Source: Klebsiella ornithinolytica NBRC 105727 = ATCC 31898 (GTDB lineage: Bacteria; Pseudomonadota; Gammaproteobacteria; Enterobacterales; Enterobacteriaceae). From it: a stretch of 64,000 bases of DNA. The notes under the pieces are model-generated. The model was not told where the DNA came from and made no database searches. It worked only from the letters and a program-made list of their open reading frames with translations. The translations under genes were made by a program, and so were the position numbers. Shown here piece after piece: positions 55,382 to 64,000 of this stretch. The stretch is from assembly GCF_001598295.1 (NCBI RefSeq), contig NZ_BCYR01000001.1, forward strand, positions 682,001-746,000, in the 5' to 3' direction. How positions within the stretch are numbered: the first letter of the stretch is position 1; each line of letters opens with the position of its first letter.

Positions 55382-57560
55382 ACGTCTGCAGCTCACTGAG
55401 CGGCCGCGGCCTGCCGATTAAATATCCCTGCAAATAGTCGACGCCTAATGCCAGCAGTTTCTCTTTTTGCTCTTCCGTCTCGACGTACTCCGCCACCACC
55501 GTCATATTTTTAACTTTCGCCACTTCAATAATGGATTTAATCATAATCGCATCCAGCGGGTCGCTCTCGAGATCGCGAACAAAGCAGCCGTCAATCTTTA
55601 CGATATCCGCCTGCAGGCGCTTCAGGCGTTCGTAGTTGGCATAGCCCGTACCAAAATCATCAATGGCGATAGCGCAGCCAAAATCGCGCAGCAGCTGAAT
55701 GTTATGCATACTCCCTCCCGCATCGCTGAACGCCTGCTCTTCGGTAATCTCGATGGTAATGGCCTCCGGTGACAGCTGATAACGTTTAAACAAGGCGATA
55801 ATCTGCGCGGCGCTATCATTTTGCATCAACGTGTAAGGCAGCAAATTAACGGAAAAATGTTGTCCCGGATATTGATACAGCGTGCTGAAAAGCATCTCCA
55901 GCACCAGCATGTCAAAACGCTGGCTCAGGTTGAACTGAACAATCAGCGGAATAAACTGGTCCGGCGTCATCATCAATTGGCCGCATCGCATCCGCGTCAG
56001 GATTTCATGATACCCCTCGCCCGCCGAATTCTGGATGGGCTGAGCATACAGCTCAATATCGCGTTCATTCAGCGCCCGCTTCACCTGGGTTAACATCCGA
56101 ACCTGCTCGCTGGTTTGGTCAGAAACCTGCTCTTGCGCGGCGTCCAGCGCCAGCACCTGCCGTCCGTTCCCCGCCTGTTCTGACAGCCAGCTCAGTTGGC
56201 CCAGCATGGGATGCAGGTCTTCTTCGATACCGCGATGTCTTGCCCACGCCGCGCCGAATTCCAGCTCCAGCGTTTGATTATGCCAGCTGAACTTCTTGTG
56301 ATTCAGCATCGCCACCATATGGCCCAGCCGCGCGGAAGGCTCTGGCCCGCCTAAAACCAGTAATAACTCGCTCCCCGGCAGCTGGAAGAGTTCATCCCTT
56401 TCCCCCAGCAGCGGCCGTAGCTTGCTGGCAATTTGCTGTTTGCAATGCACCCGCATCATCATGCCGTAATGACGACTGAGAAAATCCAGGTTAGCGATCC
56501 GTAAGCTGCTGATGACGAAATCAGCATCCTGGCGTAGATAGCATTCCAGCGCACGCAGATTCGGGAGCCCGGTTAATGGATCTTCCTGGGCCTGATCCCG
56601 CCATCTGAGTTTAATCCGTTCGTTCTGACCGTAAATATCTACCATATAAAACAAACAGATGGTAAATGAGATCAGCACGGAAAGCACAAATGAAAGAGAG
56701 TATTCAGTCTGGACACCCTGCAGAAAATTTCGATTATAGGCAACGAGTAAAAACGCCGAAACGGACCAGGAAATACGAATTAATACATGGCCCAGGCGGC
56801 TAATGCCGATAAAATAGAGAATGAAAATAAGTGGGACTAAATAGCCTGCGATATAGTCAGCTTCATAGGGGGCGCAAAGCACCAGTAATATAGTCGCCAG
56901 CGCCATAAACCAGTACAGAGTAAATGCCCGACGCTCACGGGTAAACCACGGCTGGCAATGACGCCGCCAGAATAATTTAGCGTAACGTGGACTGATAATC
57001 ATCCGCATTGGGTAATAAAAGAAGGTAGTAAATATTAATGCAGCGCTGATCAGGCTTTGTATATCAATAATGGTATATACAGCCGGCATCCCTTTGAAAT
57101 AACTAGAGATAGCCAGCGGAAATGAAAAAAACACACCAACCAGATACATCGTCAGTTTCATTAACATCGGTGCAAAAAAACCGCCCCAGAAAATCCGCGT
57201 CCCCATATGTTTTGCCGTCAACCCACTGCGCCAGGTTCTGCCAATCAGCATTCTGACAATCGCGCAGGACACCAGCACTGAGAATAGCTGGCAAAATAGC
57301 AGCAGCACCGACTGTAAGACCGTCAGGGGAAGGATGATATGATTAGTAATAGCAAAAGAAATAATTAATGGGGCGATTGCGTAGCGGCCAAAAATAAAGA
57401 TAACAGCGTACATCATACTTAATGGCAGCCAGGCGAGAAAAACCTGATTTCCGTCGACAATAGTCAGAGGTGAAATAAATCTGGCTATTGGGATCGAAAT
57501 TAAACAAACGACCAACGCAAGTAACGTTTTTCTAATATTAATGTTAAAGTTATCAATCAT
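55380..57560 (-). CDS. pdeA: Cyclic-di-GMP phosphodiesterase PdeA (YfeA)
   Basis: 726 residues: N-terminal membrane region of about eight spans (MASE1-like), a degenerate GGDEF domain (PGSELLLVL in place of the active GGDEF loop) and a C-terminal EAL domain with EILTRM, EITEEQAFSD, DDFGTGYANYERLK and LQGYLIGRP. The EAL residues look complete, so hydrolysis of c-di-GMP is expected. Start uncertain: ATG at 57560 (MIDNFNINI) is closest to the family; a TTG at 57641 would add 27 residues. Confidence 0.88.
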   Translation of the reverse strand: MIDNFNINIRKTLLALVVCLISIPIARFISPLTIVDGNQVFLAWLPLSMMYAVIFIFGRYAIAPLIISFAITNHIILPLTVLQSVLLLFCQLFSVLVSCAIVRMLIGRTWRSGLTAKHMGTRIFWGGFFAPMLMKLTMYLVGVFFSFPLAISSYFKGMPAVYTIIDIQSLISAALIFTTFFYYPMRMIISPRYAKLFWRRHCQPWFTRERRAFTLYWFMALATILLVLCAPYEADYIAGYLVPLIFILYFIGISRLGHVLIRISWSVSAFLLVAYNRNFLQGVQTEYSLSFVLSVLISFTICLFYMVDIYGQNERIKLRWRDQAQEDPLTGLPNLRALECYLRQDADFVISSLRIANLDFLSRHYGMMMRVHCKQQIASKLRPLLGERDELFQLPGSELLLVLGGPEPSARLGHMVAMLNHKKFSWHNQTLELEFGAAWARHRGIEEDLHPMLGQLSWLSEQAGNGRQVLALDAAQEQVSDQTSEQVRMLTQVKRALNERDIELYAQPIQNSAGEGYHEILTRMRCGQLMMTPDQFIPLIVQFNLSQRFDMLVLEMLFSTLYQYPGQHFSVNLLPYTLMQNDSAAQIIALFKRYQLSPEAITIEITEEQAFSDAGGSMHNIQLLRDFGCAIAIDDFGTGYANYERLKRLQADIVKIDGCFVRDLESDPLDAIMIKSIIEVAKVKNMTVVAEYVETEEQKEKLLALGVDYLQGYLIGRPRPLSELQT

Positions 57561-57736
57561 TATTGTTAATAAAAACTCCGGCGCTGGGCAATGCTGTTTT
57601 ATATTAAATAAAATACTAAAGGGGATAATAAATTCAGGCAAGAAAATAACCTGAGGAAGAATCTTAAATTACATAGAATTCTAATGACTGTAAGTTTACT
57701 GACTTAACCAGAAAGTGCTTTACATTCGCGATGGCA

Positions 57737-57764
57737 AAAAAAAACCCCCGCCGTAGCGAGGGTT
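57737..57764 (-). terminator. Terminator of the tRNA-Ala operon
   Basis: Minus strand AACCCTCGC-TAC-GGCGGGGGTT then a long T run; just downstream of the second tRNA-Ala. Confidence 0.9.
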
Positions 57765-57771
57765 CTGAATT

Positions 57772-57847
<76 letters not shown>

Positions 57848-57887
57848 ACAAAGTGTTTTACGAACCAAACCTGATGGGAACAGAGTT

Positions 57888-57963
<76 letters not shown>

Positions 57964-57995
57964 GAACCGTAAAACGTGTCGTGTTGACGGGCGGC

Positions 57996-58024
57996 ATAAT
58001 ATGAATTCCTTCGTCAGGTGTCAA
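57996..58024 (-). promoter_or_regulatory. Promoter of the tRNA-Ala operon
   Basis: Minus strand TTGACA (58019-58024), 17-base spacer, TATTAT (57996-58001), then a GC-rich discriminator GCCGCCC typical of stringently controlled stable-RNA promoters. Confidence 0.85.
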
Positions 58025-58182
58025 CGGCAAAATGAAGCCTCGCAATTTGATCGCTGAAAAAGCAGGCAACTCGCTGACATTGCGAGCCTTATCGCAGGTA
58101 GACGTTAAACATGTCACTCTTTCGCGTAAAAGGATGCTATAACATGAGCAACTAATTCCCACATTTTTACTCAGGAAATAGT

Positions 58183-58536
58183 ATGCTCAAGGAACGAATG
58201 ACACCTGAAGAAATTGCGCATCTTACCGGGTTCAGCCGGCAGACGATCAATAAATGGGTACGTAAGGAGGGATGGCAAACATCACCTCGTCCCGGCGTGC
58301 AGGGCGGTAAGGCGCGTCTCGTACACGTTAATGAGCAGGTCAAAGAATTTATTCGCAGCGCACAGCGCGTGGCGGAACCCTCCCCTTCTTATTCTCCGGC
58401 AGAAAACGACCTTGAACCCTTGCTGCTGACGCTCAGTAAAGAGATGACTCCCGGGGAACAAAAACAGCTGATGTCGCTACTGTTGCGCGAAGGTATTCGC
58501 GGGTTGCTCCAGCGACTGGATATTCGTGACCAGTAA
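58183..58536 (+). CDS. yfeC: YfeC, putative DNA-binding protein
   Basis: 117 residues. An N-terminal HTH (MTPEEIAHLTGFSRQTINKW, about 6-30) followed by the GVQGGKARLV segment resembles MerR/excisionase-type winged helices (YfeC-like, DUF1323); the C-terminal part ends REGIRGLLQRL. No target known. Paralogue of the next gene. Confidence 0.88.
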   Translation: MLKERMTPEEIAHLTGFSRQTINKWVRKEGWQTSPRPGVQGGKARLVHVNEQVKEFIRSAQRVAEPSPSYSPAENDLEPLLLTLSKEMTPGEQKQLMSLLLREGIRGLLQRLDIRDQ

Positions 58537-58543
58537 TATAATG

Positions 58544-58933
58544 ATGAAACTAAAAGATAAAATGACGCCGGCAGAGCTGGCAGATTGCCTTGGTCTGGCC
58601 AGACAAACGATTAACCGCTGGGTCAGAGAACAAAAATGGCGCACCGAGACTATTCCCGGCGTAAAGGGTGGCCGCGCTCGCCTGATCATTATTGATAAGC
58701 CGGTCCTCGATTTTCTGGCCAATATTCCGGCACTCCGTCATCTGCTGACCGAGCATCAGCTGGCAGAACCGTCCAGCCACTATTTTGTTAACGATGCTGG
58801 CGTTATCTGGCGACAGATTGCCGAAACGCTGCATCTGATGACGACTGAAGAGCAGCAGCGCCTGCGGGACCTTCTCGCCCGTGAAGGAATCAGTGGGTTC
58901 TTGTCACGTCTCGGTATTGCCAGTCAGAAATAG
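58544..58933 (+). CDS. yfeD: YfeD, putative DNA-binding protein
   Basis: 129 residues, same architecture as YfeC: HTH MTPAELADCLGLARQTINRW, GVKGGRARLI, and a REGISGFLSRL tail. Starts 8 bases after the yfeC stop with no clear ribosome site (alternatives: ATG 58541 or GTG 58526, which overlaps yfeC), so coupled translation is likely. Confidence 0.85.
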   Translation: MKLKDKMTPAELADCLGLARQTINRWVREQKWRTETIPGVKGGRARLIIIDKPVLDFLANIPALRHLLTEHQLAEPSSHYFVNDAGVIWRQIAETLHLMTTEEQQRLRDLLAREGISGFLSRLGIASQK

Positions 58934-58935
58934 GT

Positions 58936-58963
58936 AAAAAAAACGGCAGGATATACCCTGCCG
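58936..58963 (-). terminator. gltX terminator
   Basis: Minus strand CGGCAGGG-TATA-TCCTGCCG followed by eight T. The stem can also end yfeD on the other strand, where the T run is poor. Confidence 0.88.
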
Positions 58964-58993
58964 CTTCGTTACGCTTCGAGGAGCAATTCTGAA

Positions 58994-60412
58994 TCAGGAT
59001 TGCTGGCTTTCGCGTTCTGCAATAAAGGTCAGCGCTTTATTGATACGCTCTACGCTGCGGGATTTACCGATCGCATGTACAGTCACATCAAGAGCCGGTG
59101 ACTGGCCTGCCCCGGTCACTGCAACGCGCAGCGGCATCCCGACTTTACCCATCCCGACTTCCAGCTCATCCGCCGTCGCCTGAATAGCATGGTGAACATT
59201 TTCTGCTGTCCAGTCAGTGATCGCGGCCAGTTTGTCACGCACGACTTCCAGCGGCTGACGAGCAACCGGACGCAGGTGTTTCTTCGCCGCGTCCGCATCA
59301 AACTCGTAAAACTCCTCGTAGAAATAACGGCTGCTTGCCGCCATCTCTTTCAGCGTTTTGCAACGTTCACCCAGCAGAGTAACCAGTTCAGCCAGCTGCG
59401 GACCGTTACGGGTATCGATATTTTCCTGCTCAATATGCCACTGCAGATAAGTCGCTACGTATTCCGGCGCCATCGAATTAATATAGTGATGGTTCAGCCA
59501 CAGCAGTTTATCCGTGTTGAATGCGCTGGCCGATTTGCTTACCGCTCCCAGGGAGAACAGCTTGATCATCTCTTCACGGCTGAAGATCTCCTGATCGCCG
59601 CTGGACCAGCCCAGACGCACCAGGTAGTTCAGTAACGCTTCCGGCAGGTAGCCATCATCGCGATACTGCATGACGCTCACGGCACCGTGACGTTTGGAGA
59701 GTTTCTTACCGTCATCACCATTAATCATGGAAACGTGGGCATATACCGGGACCGGGGCGTTCAGCGCTTTCAGGATATTGATCTGACGCGGGGTGTTGTT
59801 GATATGATCTTCACCGCGGATCACGTGGGTGATCTCCATATCCCAGTCATCCACAACCACGCAGAAGTTGTAGGTCGGCGAACCATCGGTACGACGGATG
59901 ATCAGATCGTCAAGTTCCTGGTTGCTGAATTCGATTGGCCCACGGATCTGGTCGTCAAAAATAACGGATCCGTCCTGCGGGTTAGCAAAACGTACGACGC
60001 AAGGTTCGTTATCGGCATGATGTTCATGGCCGTGGCGGCAGCGTCCGTCATAACGCGGCTTTTCACCGTTTGCCATCTGCTCTTCACGCAGCGCGTCCAG
60101 ACGTTCTTTGGAGCAATAGCATTTATAAGCGGTACCCGCTTCCAGCATTTCATCAATGACGGCGTTATAGCGGTCAAAACGTTTGGTCTGGAAGTACGGA
60201 CCTTCATCCCATTCCAGATTCAGCCAGTTCATCCCATCCATGATGGCTTCAATTGCTTCCGGCGTTGAGCGTTCAAGATCGGTGTCTTCAATACGCAGTA
60301 CAAACTCACCGTCGTTATGACGAGCAAAAAGCCAGGAATAGAGAGCAGTACGCGCGCCGCCAACGTGCAGATAGCCTGTCGGGCTGGGCGCGAAGCGAGT
60401 TTTGATTTTCAT
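58994..60412 (-). CDS. gltX: Glutamyl-tRNA synthetase GltX
   Basis: 472 residues, class I synthetase. HIGH-type motif as [21 protein letters not shown]-type as KKLSKRHGA, and the E. coli-type zinc site (CYCSKERL ... CRHGH). Essential. Divergent from the tRNA-Val/Lys operon. Confidence 0.98.
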   Translation of the reverse strand: MKIKTRFAPSPTGYLHVGGARTALYSWLFARHNDGEFVLRIEDTDLERSTPEAIEAIMDGMNWLNLEWDEGPYFQTKRFDRYNAVIDEMLEAGTAYKCYCSKERLDALREEQMANGEKPRYDGRCRHGHEHHADNEPCVVRFANPQDGSVIFDDQIRGPIEFSNQELDDLIIRRTDGSPTYNFCVVVDDWDMEITHVIRGEDHINNTPRQINILKALNAPVPVYAHVSMINGDDGKKLSKRHGAVSVMQYRDDGYLPEALLNYLVRLGWSSGDQEIFSREEMIKLFSLGAVSKSASAFNTDKLLWLNHHYINSMAPEYVATYLQWHIEQENIDTRNGPQLAELVTLLGERCKTLKEMAASSRYFYEEFYEFDADAAKKHLRPVARQPLEVVRDKLAAITDWTAENVHHAIQATADELEVGMGKVGMPLRVAVTGAGQSPALDVTVHAIGKSRSVERINKALTFIAERESQQS

Positions 60413-60626
60413 GAAATGGCCTTACGTTTAATAAAGATGCCGACAACCGGCAGAGTCCGTGGGTATTTATGGGTGAATATTCTAACACCGTGGGCTGATT
60501 CCTCAATGTTGTTCAGGTCTGAACGTCACGCTTTGCTATTTTTGTTTATAAATCATGCTCCGCGGATGCTTTTGCGATCGTTTTGGCTAATTTTACGACG
60601 AACAAACAAATTATTTAGAAAAGGCG

Positions 60627-60654
60627 TTGACTCATTTTCAACTCTCCCTATAAT
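60627..60654 (+). promoter_or_regulatory. Promoter of the tRNA-Val/Lys operon
   Basis: TTGACT (60627-60632), 16-base spacer, TATAAT (60649-60654), GC discriminator GCGACTCC and an A/T-rich upstream element. Expected to be strong and growth-rate regulated. Confidence 0.88.
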
Positions 60655-60671
60655 GCGACTCCACACAGCGG

Positions 60672-60747
60672 GGGTGATTAGCTCAGCTGGGAGAGCACCT
60701 CCCTTACAAGGAGGGGGTCGGCGGTTCGAACCCGTCATCACCCACCA
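60672..60747 (+). tRNA. valU: tRNA-Val (anticodon TAC), copy 1
   Basis: 76 bases with CCA; anticodon loop CTTACAA. It differs from copies 2 and 3 by one base in the T loop (TTCGAAC rather than TTCGATC). Naming by position. Confidence 0.96.
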
Positions 60748-60789
60748 CTACTTATGTAGTCTCCGCCGTGTAGCAAGAAATTGAGAAGT

Positions 60790-60865
60790 GGGTGATTAGC
60801 TCAGCTGGGAGAGCACCTCCCTTACAAGGAGGGGGTCGGCGGTTCGATCCCGTCATCACCCACCA
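60790..60865 (+). tRNA. valX: tRNA-Val (anticodon TAC), copy 2
   Basis: 76 bases with CCA, same as E. coli tRNA-Val(UAC), T loop TTCGATC. Confidence 0.96.
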
Positions 60866-60911
60866 CTTTCTCGCCAGCTGGATTTCTTGTTAAAATGTGA
60901 AGTACCGAAGT

Positions 60912-60987
60912 GGGTGATTAGCTCAGCTGGGAGAGCACCTCCCTTACAAGGAGGGGGTCGGCGGTTCGATCCCGTCATCACCCACCA
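60912..60987 (+). tRNA. valY: tRNA-Val (anticodon TAC), copy 3
   Basis: 76 bases with CCA, identical to copy 2; only four bases separate it from the tRNA-Lys gene. Confidence 0.96.
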
Positions 60988-60991
60988 CTTC

Positions 60992-61067
60992 GGGTCGTTA
61001 GCTCAGTTGGTAGAGCAGTTGACTTTTAATCAATTGGTCGCAGGTTCGAATCCTGCACGACCCACCA
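60992..61067 (+). tRNA. lysV: tRNA-Lys (anticodon TTT)
   Basis: 76 bases with CCA, anticodon loop CTTTTAA; matches the E. coli gene. Its last 18 bases begin an array of downstream repeats. Confidence 0.97.
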
Positions 61068-61074
61068 TATTTAG

Positions 61075-61100
61075 AAAAAAGCGCCTTCAGGCGCTTTTTT
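61075..61100 (+). terminator. Terminator after tRNA-Lys (repeat unit 1)
   Basis: AAAAAAGCGCC-TTCA-GGCGCTTTTTT. Confidence 0.92.
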
Positions 61101-61254
61101 CGTTTCTGAGCATCATGCCCGACCGTGCAGGATGAGAACCTGCCGCAGGTTCGACAAAATCGTCGGGAACAATTTTGCATCGCCGCATGCGGCGACCCGT
61201 AGGGCGAGTCTCAGGATGGGACGAGTGATATCCTGCACGACCCACCATATTCAG

Positions 61255-61280
61255 AAAAAAGCGCCTCCAGGCGCTTTTTT
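61255..61280 (+). terminator. Duplicate terminator (repeat unit 2)
   Basis: AAAAAAGCGCC-TCCA-GGCGCTTTTTT, a near-identical copy of the first terminator 180 bases downstream. Confidence 0.88.
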
Positions 61281-61454
61281 CGTTTCTGAGCACCATGCCC
61301 GACCGTGCAGGTTCGAGTCGAGCCAAGCGAGACAACGGAGTCGCTCGCGGCGACGGCCCGAAGGGCGAGCAAAGCGCGTTATCCTGCCCGAGCCACCAGC
61401 CCTATCCCTCACTTTAGTTTCTGTATGCCACGCTCGCCGCCACTGAAGCACGCT

Positions 61455-62381
61455 TCACCGCTGATACAGCGGATCGTCAGTTCTGCCCGCGGTCAGCGTA
61501 TTTCCCTCTTCACGCACGACTTCCCATAACGCCTGCGCGGCGGTAGAGAGTGAACGATTTTTACGCTGCGCCAGCATCAGCTGACGCTCAACAACCGGAG
61601 TGAGTCGCTTGACCCGCAAATGGTTGCCTTGAGGCAGCGGTAGCGCCAGCGCCGGTAGAATGCTGATACCAATACCTGACTCCACCATCGGAAACAGCGT
61701 AGCCGGATGCCCAATCTCCTGCACAATATTGGCATCAATGCCAAAGCGCGCCAGCGCGGCATCAATCAGCGGCCGACTGCCGGAGGCGTAATCCTGCAAT
61801 ACCAGCCGCTGGCCGTGAAGCTCCTGCCAGTTCACCGATACTCTTTCGGCAAAAGGATGATCCTCCCGACATAAAAGCAAAAAAGGTTCCGCCAGCACCG
61901 TCTCACATTGCAGATCGGTCGCCGCACCGGGATCGATAACAATACCGAAATCCACCTCCCCCTGGCGGATACTTTCCAGCACCCACTGCTGCGGACGATC
62001 GTGCAGCACAAAGTCGATCTCCGGATAACGTTGGTTACTATGCGCAATACATTGCGGGATCAGATGCGCTGAAATCGTCTGGCTAGCGGCCACCCGTACG
62101 GTTCCGGTTAACTGCTGTCCGACCCGTCCGGCATCACGCAGCGTGCTGTTCAGTTCATCCAGCAGCCGCTCAAGTCGACCGGCCAGCTGCTGTCCCGCCT
62201 CCGTTAGCACCACCTCCCGGGTCGTACGATCGAGTAAACGAACGCCGGTCTGGTGTTCCAGCTCTTTTACGCTATGACTGACCGCAGACTGACTAAGACC
62301 AATGATCTCCCCTGCCCGGCTGAAGCTTTTTGCTCTGGCGACGGTGACGAAGACCTTCAACTGACGGAGCGAATAATTCAT
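61455..62381 (-). CDS. yfeR: LysR-family regulator YfeR
   Basis: 308 residues, as in E. coli/Salmonella Yfe[28 protein letters not shown] and a LysR substrate domain. In Salmonella YfeR affects osmotically controlled genes including the divergent yfeH. The ATG overlaps an AT-rich divergent promoter region. Confidence 0.92.
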   Translation of the reverse strand: MNYSLRQLKVFVTVARAKSFSRAGEIIGLSQSAVSHSVKELEHQTGVRLLDRTTREVVLTEAGQQLAGRLERLLDELNSTLRDAGRVGQQLTGTVRVAASQTISAHLIPQCIAHSNQRYPEIDFVLHDRPQQWVLESIRQGEVDFGIVIDPGAATDLQCETVLAEPFLLLCREDHPFAERVSVNWQELHGQRLVLQDYASGSRPLIDAALARFGIDANIVQEIGHPATLFPMVESGIGISILPALALPLPQGNHLRVKRLTPVVERQLMLAQRKNRSLSTAAQALWEVVREEGNTLTAGRTDDPLYQR

Positions 62382-62388
62382 ATTTTTT

Positions 62389-62407
62389 ATTCATGAATGG
62401 ATGCAAT
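62389..62407. promoter_or_regulatory. Candidate LysR-type site between yfeR and yfeH
   Basis: ATTCAT-N7-ATGCAAT forms an imperfect dyad in the 89-base divergent interval, containing the palindrome ATTCATGAAT. Assignment to YfeR is by position only. Confidence 0.4.
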
Positions 62408-62470
62408 AAATTAATTTTATTTCTCAAAATAGAAAAAGCACAATAGCGATATCGATTTTCAGGAGCGTTT

Positions 62471-63469
62471 ATGAAACTTTTCCGCATTCTTGATCCCTTT
62501 ACTCTGACTCTTATCACCGTTGTGCTGCTGGCCTCTTTTTTTCCGGCCCGCAGCGGTTTTGTTCCCTTCTTTGAAAATTTAACCACCGCCGCCATTGCGC
62601 TGCTGTTTTTTATGCACGGGGCGAAACTCTCCCGCGAGGCCATCGTCGCCGGCGGCAGCCACTGGCGTTTACACCTGTGGGTTATGTGCAGCACGTTTGT
62701 GGTATTCCCTGTTTTAGGCGTGCTGTTTGCCTGGTGGGCGCCGATTAATGTCGACCCTGCGCTGTATACCGGATTTATCTATCTCTGCATTCTGCCTGCG
62801 ACCGTTCAATCAGCCATTGCCTTTACCTCGCTGGCAGGGGGTAACGTCGCCGCGGCCGTCTGCTCGGCATCGGCTTCAAGTCTGCTGGGGATATTTATTT
62901 CGCCGCTATTGGTCGGTCTGCTGATGAACCTGCACGGCGCCGGCGGCAATCTGGAACAGGTCGGTAAGATTATGCTGCAACTTCTGCTGCCGTTCGTTCT
63001 TGGCCATCTCTCTCGCCCATGGATTGGCGACTGGGTTGCCCGGCATAAAAAGTGGATCTCAAAAACCGACCAGACTTCGATTCTGCTGGTGGTCTATTCC
63101 GCATTTAGCGAGGCAGTAGTGAACGGCATCTGGCATAAAGTCGGCGTCGGCTCGTTACTCTTCATCGTGGTCGTCAGCCTGGTTCTGCTGGCTATCGTGA
63201 TTGCCATTAATATCTTCGTCGCACGCAAATGCGGCTTTAATAAGGCCGATGAAATCACGATTGTTTTCTGTGGTTCGAAAAAGAGCCTGGCAAACGGGAT
63301 ACCGATGGCCAACATCCTCTTCCCGACGTCGATTCTGGGGATCATGGTGCTGCCGCTAATGATCTTCCATCAGATTCAGCTGATGGTGTGCGCCGTTCTG
63401 GCACGACGCTATAAACGGCAGGCTGAAGCACGGCTGGCGCAGGAGAAAACCCGCGCCTCTGAGGCTTAA
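62471..63469 (+). CDS. yfeH: YfeH, bile acid:sodium symporter (BASS) family
   Basis: 332 residues, nine to ten hydrophobic spans, with LPATVQSAIAFTSLAGGNVAAAVCSA and CGSKKSLANGIPMA, the two crossover motifs of the ASBT fold. Substrate unproven. Its stop overlaps that of ypeB on the opposite strand. Confidence 0.93.
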   Translation: MKLFRILDPFTLTLITVVLLASFFPARSGFVPFFENLTTAAIALLFFMHGAKLSREAIVAGGSHWRLHLWVMCSTFVVFPVLGVLFAWWAPINVDPALYTGFIYLCILPATVQSAIAFTSLAGGNVAAAVCSASASSLLGIFISPLLVGLLMNLHGAGGNLEQVGKIMLQLLLPFVLGHLSRPWIGDWVARHKKWISKTDQTSILLVVYSAFSEAVVNGIWHKVGVGSLLFIVVVSLVLLAIVIAINIFVARKCGFNKADEITIVFCGSKKSLANGIPMANILFPTSILGIMVLPLMIFHQIQLMVCAVLARRYKRQAEARLAQEKTRASEA

Positions 63470-63684
63470 CGAGGCTTCTTCAAGGGCTGAACCAGCTGGG
63501 TCAGCCCTTCTGTTTTAATCAACAAAGTTAATGCCATCAGCTCGCCAAGATGGCCGGCAGGAAACTGGTCTTTACGGGCAAACCACAGCAAATACTCTTC
63601 CGGCACATCAATCAGGCGACGGCCTTTGTATTTACCAAACGGCATGTCCGTATTAGCAATCTCAATGAGCTGATCCTTATCCAC
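63466..63684 (-). CDS. ypeB: YpeB, DUF3820 family protein
   Basis: 72 residues with MPFGKYKGRRLIDVPEEYLLWF, the DUF3820 signature also found next to exonuclease domains. GTG start with GGAG six bases upstream, as in E. coli. One base after the ligA stop; function unknown. Confidence 0.9.
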   Translation of the reverse strand: MDKDQLIEIANTDMPFGKYKGRRLIDVPEEYLLWFARKDQFPAGHLGELMALTLLIKTEGLTQLVQPLKKPR

Positions 63685-63685
63685 C

Positions 63686-64000
<315 letters not shown>

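Larger units (their letters stand above)
61050..61398 (+). repeat. rtT-like tandem repeats starting with the tRNA-Lys 3' end
   Basis: ATCCTGCACGACCCACCA occurs at 61050-61067 (inside the tRNA) and at 61230-61247, and with two changes at 61381-61398. Units are therefore 180 and 151 bases long. The first 82 bases of units 1 and 2 (61050-61131, 61230-61311) differ at three positions and include a full hairpin terminator; the remainder shares GCGGCGAC and AGGGCGAG blocks. Same architecture as the rtT repeats of E. coli tyrT, where each unit starts with the tRNA-Tyr 3' end. Confidence 0.85.

Noticed and set aside
61087-61335. Open frames inside the tRNA-Lys repeat array
   Set aside because: They arise from duplicated tRNA/terminator sequence; no ribosome sites. 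A protamine-like Tpr protein was proposed for tyrT repeats, but I see no comparable basic frame with a start signal.

Overview
The window is a chromosomal segment of an enterobacterium, and the Klebsiella/Raoultella group fits best. From ubiX-purF to ligA, gene order and protein lengths follow the E. coli/Salmonella backbone almost gene for gene. The differences point to a Klebsiella-like relative: an indolepyruvate decarboxylase gene between yfeO and ypeC, a cellobiose-type PTS plus porin operon between flk and yfcJ, and loss of ypdC, the fry genes and xapABR. The species call is inference; no rRNA gene is present.

Layout. 0-11 kb: the folC-dedD-cvpA-purF-ubiX operon (minus strand, with a PurR box before cvpA), then accD, dedA, truA-usg-pdxB, and flk on plus. 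11.3-16.1 kb: an accessory sugar-uptake operon (IIB, IIC, IIA, outer-membrane porin) divergent from a GntR/HutC regulator, with no glycosidase. 16.1-34 kb: conserved backbone with yfcJ, fabB/mnmC (divergent, FadR and FabR sites between them), yfcL-epmC-yfcA-mepA-aroC-prmB, smrB, sixA, fadIJ, yfcZ, fadL, mlaA and yfdC. A gene-poor, GC-rich stretch lies at 17.3-18.1 kb. 35.2-37.8 kb: tRNA-Arg (argW), a classic integration site, followed by decayed type VI secretion DNA (a frameshifted vasL and the tail of one more gene). 37.8-42 kb: a WbuC-type cupin, a MipA/OmpV porin-like protein, and a CynR-like regulator divergent from a deaminase and a CynX/NimT-type exporter. 42.4-50.8 kb: the tiny ypdK, alaC, the ypdAB two-component pair, glk, yfeO and ipdC. 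51-60.4 kb: an aldo-keto reductase, ypeC, mntH, nupC, pdeA, two tRNA-Ala, yfeC-yfeD and gltX. 60.6-61.4 kb: three tRNA-Val, one tRNA-Lys and an array of about 180-bp repeats, each beginning with the tRNA-Lys 3' end. 61.4-64 kb: yfeR/yfeH, ypeB and the 3' end of ligA.

How the genes work together. A fatty-acid block shares FadR control: fadL imports long-chain fatty acids, fadIJ degrades them and fabB makes unsaturated ones. A purine/folate block carries a PurR box. mntH has clear MntR and Fur boxes. The tRNA genes have strong canonical promoters.

The most unusual structural signal is the tRNA-Lys repeat array. It has the same architecture as the rtT repeats described at the E. coli tyrT locus. 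I found no CRISPR array, intact insertion sequence or intact prophage, and no convincing new defence system.
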